Below are positions 20,763 through 32,000 of a stretch of 64,000 bases of DNA, one piece after another (positions within the stretch are counted from its first letter, which is position 1; every line of letters starts with the position of its first letter). Origin of the DNA: Apium graveolens (Eukaryota > Streptophyta > Magnoliopsida > Apiales > Apiaceae). A program made the position numbers and the translations under genes. The notes beneath the pieces were generated by a model. The model was not told the origin of the DNA. It worked only from the letters and a program-made list of their open reading frames with translations, and ran no database searches. The DNA lies in the NCBI RefSeq assembly GCF_009905375.1, contig NC_133657.1, positions 48,763,231 to 48,827,230 of the forward strand, given 5' to 3'.

Positions 20763-22122
20763 TGAAAGGCATATGTCATAGCCTACTCGTTTATTCGAGT
20801 ATTTAACTCAACTCAAATAAGAATGTAATAAGTAAATAGTGGATCAAGCATCAGAGAGATCTCACAAAGTAACATCTGTCAAAGAATAAAGAAACATTGT
20901 TCATCTGCAGTCTTGAAGATTCACTGGAAGAAGTTCAAGAAGTTGATCATGCCTCAGTGATATAAATCAAGATCGTGGAATTAATCAAGTGACAGAGATC
21001 TCGTCAAGGTATCATTTATTACAAGGATTCAATCAGAACAACAAAGTCAAGACATGAAGAAACGTCACGAAAGTTAGTCACTCATGAACCAGACAGTACA
21101 TCGAGTGTCAGCATTGAAGTGACGGAATTGATTCATAAGTCTCGAAGATTGTCTGAAGAATGGATGCTGCTCAGGGTTAGTATTAATTCTCTATTAATTA
21201 ATTAAGTCATATAATTTAATTAAGAAAATAAATTAACTCTGCAAGGATTAATTTATTGATTAATTGAATTAAATTGATTAATTAATTTAGAATTAATAAT
21301 GAGGATTTTCAGAATATTAATTGATTAAAATCTGTGATAATTCTAAAAAGACAACTGATTGTACTAGTATGACAATCGGTATGACAATTGATAGTCATAC
21401 CGAATGTCTTACTAATTCAGTTAATTGTTTTGATAGAATTTTTACTTAGATTAAATTCAATTATGTATTCAGAAAAACAATTTCATTTGAACTAATATGA
21501 CAATCGGTATGACAATCAATAGTCATACCGAAAGTCTTGCTAGTTCATTTTAATTGTCTTCCTAGCTCTATTAGATTGTCTCACCGAAAGTCATTCAAGC
21601 TCAAATGGATTGTCACACCAGTTCTCAACAACTTCGGCTGTGATTGTTTAAAAGAAGCAGAAGACACTATCTCATATTAACATTGATAAAATACAGAGCA
21701 GCAAGACACAGAACAAGAAAAAGCAGAGAACAAAAGAAAAATATTTCATCTTCCATCTGCTTATTCAAGATCAAATATTCTAGCTTGTTAATGTTAAATC
21801 CAAACCACTAGAATTACTTATCTTGTTCTTGTATATCAATCTAGCGGATTAAAATCCCTAGAACTTAATCTCAAATCGCTTTTAGCATTTGATCTTTTAA
21901 TTACAAAAATAGAAAAAGTTCATGTCGAATTTATTCTAAATTTGTAATAATTGATTTGAGATTAAACCCTTGTAATCGATACCGTAGTTGTAACACCTTT
22001 CAAGTTTAATAAAAGTTTTATTTAACTTGAAGTTTGTTTCACAATTTTATTCCGCATTTTATTCGAAGAAACGGTATTGTTTGCATTCAACCCCCCTTCT
22101 ACAAACAAATTGGGACCTAACA
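20763..22122 (+). mobile_element. Copia B, 5' LTR (1360 bp)
   Basis: Starts TGAAAGGCAT and ends GGGACCTAACA. It contains the TATGACAATCGGTATGAC motif at 21369-21386 and 21497-21514, degenerate copies near 21574 and 21608, then a TATA-like TTTAAAAG at 21648-21655. The promoter is therefore probably just downstream of the motif cluster. Confidence 0.95.
21376..21531. repeat. Two hairpins in the B LTR
   Basis: Perfect 10-bp arms TCGGTATGAC and GTCATACCGA, each pair around an 8-base loop: 21376-21403 and 21504-21531. The same pairs occur in the 3' LTR at 33316-33343 and 33444-33471. The half-motif is shared with the spacer hairpins at 28324-28523. Confidence 0.95.
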
Positions 22123-22124
22123 AT

Positions 22125-22136
22125 TGGTATCAGAGC
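22125..22136 (+). promoter_or_regulatory. Primer binding site of copia B
   Basis: TGGTATCAGAGC, tRNA-iMet type, two bases after the 5' LTR. Confidence 0.95.
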
Positions 22137-22218
22137 CTTCTGATTAACGTACAAATCTAGATCCTAGACTTTTGTGTTTCTTTCACTTCTTGAATTTTTA
22201 TTCACTCAAAAATTCATA

Positions 22219-24495
22219 ATGACTACACAAAAAGTTGGAACCGTTAAAATTCCACTTTTCGATAAAGAAAATTATGTGATGTGGAAGAAGAAGATGCTAC
22301 TGTTTTTACAGGTTGCTAATCCCAAATATTTGCAAGTGTTGAAGAAGGGTCCAAAAATACCTATGGTTATTGAACCAGAGGTAATAGAGAATGATGTGGT
22401 GATCACCAAAGCGAGAACTTATGTGAAGGATCCTGAGGACTTCTCTCCTGCTGAAATAGAAGAATCTTCCCTGGATGCTAGCCTTCAATTAATCTTAGTA
22501 GATTCCCTTAATCCCCTAATGAATAGACATGTGATGAATTGTAAAGATTCCAAACATATCTGGGAAACTATTGAGATTATTAATGAAGGCACAGAGGAAG
22601 TTAGGGAGAACAAACTAGAAATCCTAACCTCTGAGTATGAATACTTTAAATCCAATCCAGGAGAAGGAATCACTGAAGTGTTTGAGAGGTACAATGCATT
22701 GATCAATAACCTGAATATTAATGGTAAATACTATTCCATCAGGGAGGTCAACAAAAAGTTCCTTTTGACACTGCCAACTCATCTCGAACATAGAATCACT
22801 GCCATAAGAGAAGCAAGAGATCTGAGTGAGATTTCTTTGGAAAGGCTCTATGGTGTGTTAAAGACTTATGAGTTGGAGCAGATTCAGCAGAAGGAGGTTT
22901 ACGGGAAAGGAAGGGTGGTCAGCACGTCTACTGCTCTGGTAGCTGATGAACAACAACAACAACAACCACTATATCAATAACAATCTCAACAGTCAGACAG
23001 AATGGTACAGTCTTCCAAGGTTGAAGACAATGTTATAGTAGCAGAATTTGATTCTCCTACTACCAATCAATCAGGAGATGATTATTATTCCTTGGAAGAA
23101 CTGGAGCAATTGGAGGATGAGTCAATGGCCCTGATTGTCAAGAGATTCTCAAATGTCAGATTCAAAAGGAATCCCAAGTTCAAGTACAAGTCCAACTACA
23201 ACAGATTCCAGAAAGGTGGATCTTCATCCTCTAACACCAGCAGTGGTGGGTATAAAACAGGGATGGTTGATCGAAGCACCATCCGATGCTTCAACTGTAA
23301 TGAGTTGGGACACTTTGCCACAGAATGCAGAAAGCCAAAACAGGCAAGGAAGAACTCTTATGATTCTAATCAGAAGAGTAAATCTGAAAGGGCGTACCTG
23401 GCAAAGGGAAGAAGTTGGGATGATACTGACAGTGAAGATGAAGAAGTTGGGAATCTTGCTCTCATGGCTAGTGATGCAAGCACCTCATCGTCAAGAAAAG
23501 AGGTAAAACTTTCTGATGCTGAAATGGTTTATCATCTAAGAGGTAACTTAGATTGTGCTCGTCGTGATAATGAATTGTTAAATCAACAAATCAAAGACCT
23601 TGAGAAAGAGGTCAATGAATTAAGACTTGTGCACATTAATCAAGATAAACTTAAAGACCAAGTATCTTTTCTAGAGAATAGAGTTGACTGTTATAGACAA
23701 CTCGAAACTATTCTCAAAGACAAGATCACTGGTCTTGAGGCTAAGGTTAAAGCTTACTTTAATTCTTGTTCGAAGTCCAAAGAGTTTTACAATAAGCAAG
23801 CTGTTAATCAAACACATGGAATAGGTTATGATTACAATGCTGCTATTGGAAAATTAGGCATAAACTCCCCTCCTCATGTATGTGCTAAAGGCAGGGAAGT
23901 ACCACATGTGCTTAAGGGTGTTGATGAACCCCTCTATAAGGAATCAATTGTTGAACCATTTGATGAGACCTCTTTTATTATTCAAGAAGAAATTCGTGCT
24001 GAAGATAATGCTAATGGGAAAACTGTCTCCAAGTCAAGTGTGTCAAAAGTTCCAGTCAAGGTTGTGAAAGCAACTGAGACTAACTCAGACACACATGAGT
24101 TGGATAGCACAAATGCCATGTCTACCATGCATAAGTTGCCTATTGTTAATCCTTCTCATAAAGCATGTGGTGTTCCTGATTGTATGTCTTGTGCTTTTAA
24201 TCTGTTGTTTGCTTATTTTAATGGTAAGCATGCTTCTAATGATAAGACTACTCCTCGTCAGCATGTGAATAATAGAAAGCATGATAGGTCTAAGACTGCT
24301 AGTCCTCCTAAAGTTAGAAAGGAGACATTTGTGCCTAAGCCTAAACATAAATCTGATAAGGCTGTTTTAAAGGTCAAATGTTCAGTCATTGAGAATGTTG
24401 AGAATAGTGAAATTAAGAATGTTGTTTTGCCTGATAAAGGCCAATTTTACAAGTATGCCGGACCCAGCCAAGCTTGGGTTCCGAAGAAGTTCTAA
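22219..24495 (+). pseudogene. Copia B gag with one internal stop
   Basis: Gag forms the particle and binds RNA. The best start is ATG 22219 (MTTQKV), the first ATG after the leader. Residues 1-250 form the UBN2-like copia gag domain (NYVMWKKKML; SKHIWETIE). A poly-Gln stretch ends in TAA at 22978, probably a changed CAA. The same frame continues to a CCHC zinc knuckle at about 23289-23330 (CFNCNELGHFATEC), an acidic patch, a coiled coil (about 23500-23750) and a basic tail. It ends AWVPKKF at the TAA of 24493. Pol continues in the +1 frame. Readthrough of 22978 is possible but unproven. Confidence 0.88.
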
Positions 24496-27400
24496 TCCAT
24501 TTGTATTGCAGGGCATTAAACAGGTACAACCGGTAGTGTGGATTCTTGACAGTGGATCGTCAAGACATATGACCGGAGATAGAGCCCTGCTATCAAATGT
24601 GGTTGAGAAAGCTGGCCCAGTGGTTACCTTTGGAGATAACAGCAAAGGTTTAACGGAGGGATATGGCTGTTTGCAAGCTGGAAATGTTATCATTGAAAAT
24701 GTATATCTTGTGCAAGGACTTGAACACAATCTGCTTAGCATTAGTCAGTTCTGTGACAACGGCTACAATGTTTTATTCGACAAGCTGAAGTGTCAGATTC
24801 TGCACAAGAAAAGTGAAAAACCCTCTTTAATGGGAATACAGAAAGGAAATCTGTTCGTAGCTGACATGAACTCTGGAAGCAATCTTGAAGTCAATTGTTT
24901 CTATGCAAAAGCATCGTCAAATGAGAGTTGGCTATGGCACAAGAGACTTTCCCATCTCAATATCAAGACAATGAATTCTCTTGTCAAAAGAGAACTGGTA
25001 AGAGGTCTGCCTCAGCTGGAATTCTCTCCAGAAGGACTATGTGAGGCTTGCCAGAAAGGAAAGTCAAAGAAAGCAAGTCACAAAGGCACTGACACATCTT
25101 CCATAACTGGTGTTCTGCAATTATTGCACATGGATTTATTTGGACCAGTTAATATCCTTTCTATGTCAAAGAAGTGTTACTGTCTTGTGATAGTTGATGA
25201 CTATTCCAAGTATACGTGGGTTTTATTTCTTCACTCTAAGGATGAAACACCACAAGTTGTGATTGATCATATCAAGTTGATTGAGTTAGATTCTAACGTC
25301 CCTGTTAGAGCAATAAGGTCAGATAATGGAACATAATTCAAGAATGCACTTCTAAATGGATTCTGTACAGACAAAGGGATTACCAGACAATTTTCAGCTC
25401 CTAGAACCCCTCAGCAAAATGGAGTGGTAGAAAGGAAGAATCGTACATTGATTGAAGCTGCAAGAACGATGTTAAATGAATCAGGTCTTCCAATGTACTT
25501 TTGGGCTGAAGCTGTCAATACTGCATGTTATACTCAGAATCGAACTCTAATCAACAAAGACTTCATGAAAACTCCTTATGAGATTTTGAATGAACAGAAA
25601 CCTTCTATCAAATACTTTCATGTATTTGGTGCCAGATGCTTCGTGCTCAAGGATGGAGATGATCGTCGTGGTAAGTTCGAGGCAAAGGCATATGAGGGTA
25701 TTTTTGTTGGATATGGAAGAAGATCATATAGAGTATATATCATTGATTAACACAAAGTAACTGAAAGTGTCAATGTTACTTTTGATGACACTAAACTCCC
25801 TAGTATCCAAACTGAAGATCCTTCTGAGAAACTGAAGTTTGATGATATGTCAGATTCAGAGTCAGAACATGGTCAAGAACCTGAGGTTGTTGTTGTTGAA
25901 GAACCTGTTAATCCTGATATTACTCAAGGTAATAGTGATGGAAACTCTGGAAACAATGGAGATACCACTGCTACTGACGGAGAATCTTCAAGTCAACATG
26001 GCAACAACTCAGGGGGAGATGCTGAAGGATCATCTAGAAGGACACAACATCACAATGAGTTTCAAGGCGAATCATCAAGATCAAATCTTCCAAGACAGAC
26101 AGTCTGGAATAAAGCTCACCCTTTTGAGTTGATTATTGGTGATCCAGATGTTGGAGTCAGAACTAGACGTGCTACTCAAAATGAGTGTCTGTACTCAGGA
26201 TTTCTTTCTGAGATGGAACCTAAGAAAATTGAAGAAGCACTAACTGATCCAGATTGGGTGATTGCTATGCAAGATGAACTCAATCAGTTTGAAAGTCAAC
26301 AAGTCTGGAAACTGGTACCTAGGCCTGTACACAAGAAAGCTGTTGGTACAAGGTGGGTATTCAGGAATAAACTAGATGAAGATGGTGTGGTTACAAGAAA
26401 CAAGGCAAGACTGGTAGCTAAAGGGTATTCTCAAGCTGAAGGTATTGATTATGATGAAACCTATGCTCCAGTGGCTAGACTTGAGGCCATCAGGATATTT
26501 CTGGCATTCGCAGCATTTTCAAACTTTAAAGTTTATCAAATGGATGTCAAGAGCGCCTTTCTGAATGGAAAGTTGGATGAAGAGGTATATGTAGAGCAAC
26601 CTCCTGGTTTTGAAGATCCAGATCATATGGATTTTGTCTTCTTTCTTTTCAAGGCTATCTATGGGCTAAAACAGTCACCAAGAAAATGGTATGACACTCT
26701 CTCTGAATTTCTTATTGAAAATAGCTTTATTAGAGGTGTCATAGACAAAACTCTCTTTTCTAAGAAACATAAGAATGATACTATATTAGTCCAAGTCTAT
26801 GTGGATGATATAATATTTGGGTCTACTAATGATAATCTCTGTAAGAGATTTGCTAAGTTAATGCACAGCAAGTTTGAAATGAGCATGATGGGAGAGCTGA
26901 AGTTCTTTCTTGGATTACAAGTAAATCAAAGGTTAGATGGAACATTTATTTGTCAATCCAAGTATCTCAAGGAACTCCTCAAAAAGTACAATCTAGAGGA
27001 TTCTGCATCAGCAAGAACTCCATCAACTACAGCTGTCAAGCTTGGACCATGTGAAAACTCCATTAAGGTAGATGTCACAAGCTACAGAGGTATGATTGGC
27101 TCGTTACTCTATCTTACTGCAAGTAGACCAGATATTATGTATGCTACATGTTTATGTGCAAGGTTCCAAGCGGATCCTAGAGATATTCATCTCGTTGCTG
27201 TTAAACGAATCTTAAGATATCTTAAGGGAACACCAAATCTAGGTATTTGGTACCCTAAAGAATCTGGTTTTAACCTTGTTGGATATACAGATTCAGATTA
27301 CGCAGGAAGTGTTGTTGATAGGAAAAGCACCTCAGGAAGTTGTCAATTCCTAGGAAGCAGGCTAGTCTCATGGTACAGCAAGAAACAGCAAACAGTTTCC

Positions 27401-27748
27401 AACTCAACGGCCGAGGCTGAATATATTGCTGCTGGAAGCTGCTGTGCTCAGATCTTGTGGATTAGGAATCAACTACGAGACTATGGCTCTGTATTGAACA
27501 AGATTCCTATTTTATGTGACAATACAAGTGCAATAGCCATCACCAACAACCCTGTGCAGCACTCGAGGACAAAGCACATTGACATCAGGTATCATTTTAT
27601 TAGAGAGCACGTCATGAATGGTACTGTTGAACTATTTTTTGTTCCAACAGAAGAACAAATAGCAGATATTTTCACTAAACCACTTGACGAATCCACATTT
27701 ACCAGATTAGTTGGTAAATTGGGCATGTTAAATAGTTTTAGTGATTAA
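24490..27748 (+). pseudogene. Copia B pol: protease, integrase, RT, RNase H
   Basis: Frame 2, entered about 24490. Protease has the active site WILDSGSSRHMTG (Asp at 24547). The pre-integrase zinc region (WLWHKRLSHLN ... CEACQKGK) precedes the integrase core, with its acidic residues in HMDLFGP, IRSDNGT and NGVVERKNRT. RT has [11 protein letters not shown] and the catalytic YVDDIIFG at 26798-26821. RNase H follows ([26 protein letters not shown]) and ends at 27748. In-frame stops at 25334 (TAA after NGT, probably a changed GAA) and 25748 (TAA after YIID, probably a changed CAA) split it. All catalytic residues I can check are present. Confidence 0.93.
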
Positions 27749-28145
27749 TTTAATTAATATCTGGAATCTGTTCTTGAATGAATTTACAAATAAATTTTTC
27801 ATAAATGAAAAATTCATTTGCAAATTTATTTTATCAGTTTATCATATTTCTTGCTTATTTCTATGTAATATATATTATCTTATCTATGATTATTTACTCT
27901 ACTTGTTAATTTAAAATATCTCAGAATATTTTATTTCCTCTAAAAATATTTTTCTATGAATTTTATTTGCTAAAATTCAACAGAAATCTATTTTTGGAAT
28001 AAAAATAATTAATTCTGATATATTATCTTTGTTTCTGTAAAAATTATAAGTTTTTATTTCAGTTTTACTGTTTTGAAATGAAGGTTCAATACTTAATTAG
28101 ATGTCTGTACATATTCATTTTATTTTAATACTGCAAAGACTATCG

Positions 28146-28266
28146 GCAAGACAATTAAAATTGTCTTGCTGAAAATCATTTCAGTATAAATGAAAATATA
28201 AATCCGTTATGTCTATTTTATCTTATTCTAGAAAGACTATCGGCAAGACAATTGAAATTGTCTTGC
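28146..28266. repeat. Hairpins 1 and 2 of the B spacer
   Basis: Each has perfect 11-bp arms GCAAGACAATT and AATTGTCTTGC around a 2-base loop (28146-28169 and 28243-28266). Both are preceded by GACTATCG and followed by TGAAAATCATTT, so the unit repeats about every 97 bp. Confidence 0.95.
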
Positions 28267-28323
28267 TGAAAATCATTTTAGTATATAATGATTGCTTATT
28301 TTAAATATCAGATTAATTTTATA

Positions 28324-28523
28324 ACTGGCAAGACAATCGGTAGGACTATTGATTGTCATGCCAGTAATAAAATTAATATCAGAATTATTTTGTACTGGTA
28401 TGACAATCGGTATGACTATCAGATTGTCATACCAGTTATTTTTAATACTTATTTTATTTGTTTCATTTCCTTCTTTTTGCCTGGTATGACAATCGGTATG
28501 ACAATCCCGGATTGTCATACCAG
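28324..28523. repeat. Hairpins 3, 4 and 5 of the B spacer
   Basis: Hairpin 3 (28324-28365) has 15-bp arms with one mismatch. Hairpin 4 (28394-28436) has perfect 15-bp arms ACTGGTATGACAATC and its inverse. Hairpin 5 (28481-28523) has perfect 14-bp arms. Loops of 12-15 bases repeat the half-motif GGTATGAC or GGTAGGAC. Arm similarity between hairpins shows they arose by duplication. Confidence 0.95.
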
Positions 28524-28527
28524 CTTT

Positions 28528-28535
28528 TATATAAA
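28528..28535 (+). promoter_or_regulatory. TATA box ahead of B ORF3
   Basis: TATATAAA followed by GGC, immediately after the hairpin array and 519 bases before the ORF3 start codon. A pyrimidine-rich stretch 70-100 bases downstream is typical of plant leaders. Confidence 0.55.
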
Positions 28536-29053
28536 GGCATGTGCTGTGTTTTGTTTTGAATCATTTTCAACATAGCAGTTCATTTCAAAGAATTTCTAAC
28601 AGTTTTCTCTCCTCTTTTACTCTCTTCTCTCTCCTCGAACAAGATCAAAACCAAACCAAAAATCTGATTCATTTCTTTGCTCGAGTTTTTACTCAGCACA
28701 CTTAATCATCACTTTGTGATATATACATACAAGTATATACATAAAGAAGTGCTGCTGAAATTTTCTTAAAAAAAAAAATAAAAATTATTATAAAAAAAAA
28801 AAACGCAAAAATCAAATTAAAATCAAGTTGCCCCTTCAAATTCCATTTTAATTTTAATTTCTTACTTGTGTCTTTTGGTGTATCAAAATTGTGCTTGTGA
28901 GTTAAGAATTTTAACGAGATACATTTCGGTCTAAATTTTTCGATTATAATTAATTTAATTCGAATTATTAAATTAATTTAATTAATTCGAATTTTCTTAA
29001 TATTATTCTTAAAATTCTGAAAAGCTTGTGTCTTATTATTTTTCTTTAAAAAA

Positions 29054-32000
29054 ATGGCTCTCAATTTCCAAATTGTCGCACATAATCAAGTTGGTTATTT
29101 TAATCCGGAAAAATGTGATGTTGAAAAATTTAAGCCGTGGATTAGATTTTTAAATGATCATTCGATTGTTAGCTCTGCTATTAAATCAAATGTGATTTTA
29201 AACGTCGATCTTCTTAGACTGATTTGCACAACTTCTACTGTGGCCGATGATTCAAAATCTTTTTCATTCACCATCGCAAACACACAGTATGTAGTTGATG
29301 AAACAGTCGTCAATCGTGCTTTAAATTTTCCACTAGACAATTTCTGTAATTTACCCTCTGAAAATGATATCACAAATTTTTTCAATGCCATTCACTATCA
29401 GGGGGTGATCAATTTAACCAAACTTTCTAAATCAAATTTGGTGTCTGAATGGGATATATTCTTCGATACACTTTCCAAAGTGTTTGCCAACTGCACAAAA
29501 TCTAATTTTCATAACATTACTTCCACCCTGCAGTATATTGGTCTTGCGGTTGTTTTCAATCAAAGGATCAATTTTGGCAAACTACTTTTTCCCATTCTCC
29601 TGAGACGTCTAACTTCTGCTTTACGTGATCATTCGACAAATCGTAGGGTATCATGTTACTATGCTCGTTTTCTTATGCTCATAGCAGATCATCTACTCAC
29701 CCCTGAACACAAATCACTTTTTGCTAACTCTGCTGTAACTGAACCCCCACCAGTTAGCAAAAAGATTTACACTCGCCAAGACACAACCTTCAAATTTATG
29801 CAAGTACCAGTACTTGTATCTGCTTTCATGGCCAATTATATTCCATTACCTATTTTTAATCTACCCGGCCATGAACAGCAACCTCAACCTCCAGTGGTAC
29901 AAGCCACCCAGACTCTTCCATTACAGGTAGTAATTCCTCTCTCTCACTCTCGTCCTACTTCTGTTAACAGACCCTCAGTGGTTGATAGGGCTGACCATGA
30001 AGTTGTAGAACCACAGCTTCAATCCCAGGTCATAGAGCCAAACACAGAGTCTCATTCTATCTCACCCTCTCCCCCACTGTCAAAAATGTTACCCAGAAGA
30101 TTATTAGGAAGTAGTAAAATGTCAAATTTGAGTGAACCCTCAGCTCTGCCTCCTCCTAAGAAAAGAAAAACCTATTCTGAGGCATCTGAAAGCCCATCCT
30201 TGTCCTCCCAACAGGACATGGACTTTGAAATGGCCAATGAACAGTTACTAGAGGCATCCTCTCAACAGGATGCATCTATTGAAATTCACCATCGGGCCAT
30301 GGCATCCTGTACTGAGTCAAGCACAATTCCATTACTCACAATGGAACCATACACTTCCCCAGATAATACTCAGGACACCCAGCGAGGAGTGCACGTCGAG
30401 TCGGTTACAGTGCCTGCCATAGTTACGGCAGAAGAGCATTCACATGCTTCAGAGGGAAAATATGACTCTCCGCCATCTTTAATAGAGTCATTTTCTCCCC
30501 TCCCAGATCAAACACCTCTGGCTCCCTTATGGGATTCTCCACTCGCAGATTTATCTGGAGAAAGTGGAGGGCAACTCGGTCAATCTATCCCTGAAGCAAT
30601 TCAGACATCTATTCCAAAAGATTTGATAGCATTGACTGAGGATCGGGACTCGCGAATTCCCATTGCACCACCACTGACCTCTCTTGAAGAGGCTAGGGTG
30701 ATTTTTTATGCAGGTACACAAGAACAGCAATTGGAAGACTCCTCACGAGCAATCATATTGAGAGAAACACATGCACGTGAGATGAGTGAACCAAATACGA
30801 GTGAACTTCAGGTGAGAGCACACACAGACACTGATACTGTCAACCTGTTAGCTCAGATTGCTGCCCTGAAAGAAGAACTTGCCAAAAGTCAAGCTGAAGC
30901 TCAAGCATTCAAAGCACAAGTGGTTGAACGGTCTTCTTCTTCCACCTCTGTCGACAATCAGCTTGCAATCATAAGGAATGACATCTCAGATTTAAAGACT
31001 ACTGTAATACCAAAGCTCAATTCTATTCAGGACACTCCAAATTTATCAGCTGATGACATATCCAACTTCTGCTCCCTACATACAAGAATGACTTCTCTTG
31101 AAGACCTCGTTGAGATGAATCATTCACTAGACAACTCAAGATTTCTAAAGATAGAGACGGGCATGGAACATCTGAATGAAGGCATGAATCACTTATATTA
31201 CATGATCAAGAATTCTCATTGCCCTAATGAAGAACAAAGAGCTTATTTTGAAGGACCGTCTGGTGGAGGATCAGGCTCTGGAAGTGGTGGAGGTTTCAAA
31301 GGAAAGTCTGTAGAGGATCCCTCAACTAAGGGGGAGAAGAAAGGAGGGAGTAGTTCCAAAGGGAAAGAAAAAGATACTTCTGCTGGAGATAAAGGAAAGG
31401 CTGATGATGCCTACTACAGTGGAGAACAGGATGACTTCGATATTTTTGACATTCCCACTGAACCAGCTCAGGAAGATAAAGATGGGTTATTTGAAGCTGA
31501 AGAAGAAAGTGATTTTGAAGATTGGGAAGAAGAAGATACAGTGGATCCTAGGTTTGAGAAAGAATTTCAGAAAGAAAAGTCAGAGATGCAAAGAAAAGAA
31601 GCTGAACTTAAGAAGGTCTCACAGATCATTGACAGGAGAAAAGACATACAAAGAACAGAAACTCTTCAAAAGCAACGTCTTCATGACATTAAAGCTCAAG
31701 AAAGGAGAAGAGATGTCAGACTGAAGATTGGTGGAAAGTGGGATGAAGCTAGGAGAGTACTCGATATGCCTCAGCTATGCACTAACAATGATAGGCAGTT
31801 CTTACATCTTCTGGACAAGCTGGAAATCTCAAATCCTAACAATGACATGTACATGAATGCTATCAAGACTGAAGTCTCAAGGATCACAGCTGCTTTTGAT
31901 AGATCCCTAAATGAGATGAGCATTTTTGTATATTGTCAGAGTGAAGGATCATTCAAGGTGTCACTTCATCTATTCGAGAATCGTTCGTTGTCAGAGATTT

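Larger units (their letters stand above)
27749..29053 (+). promoter_or_regulatory. B spacer between pol and ORF3: candidate internal promoter
   Basis: No convincing protein frame. It holds five inverted repeats at 28146-28169, 28243-28266, 28324-28365, 28394-28436 and 28481-28523. A TATA box (TATATAAA) lies at 28528-28535, five bases after the last hairpin, followed by a CT-rich leader (28598-28635), an A-rich tract near 28769-28803, and the ORF3 ATG at 29054. The motif ATGACAATCGGTATGAC is shared with the LTR. The arrangement suggests a promoter for ORF3, which is inferred. Confidence 0.6.

Noticed and set aside
28273..28575. Overlapping open frames on both strands in the B spacer.
   Set aside because: Both arise from the palindromic hairpins, which read similarly on either strand. 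No known domain, and the TATA box lies inside them.
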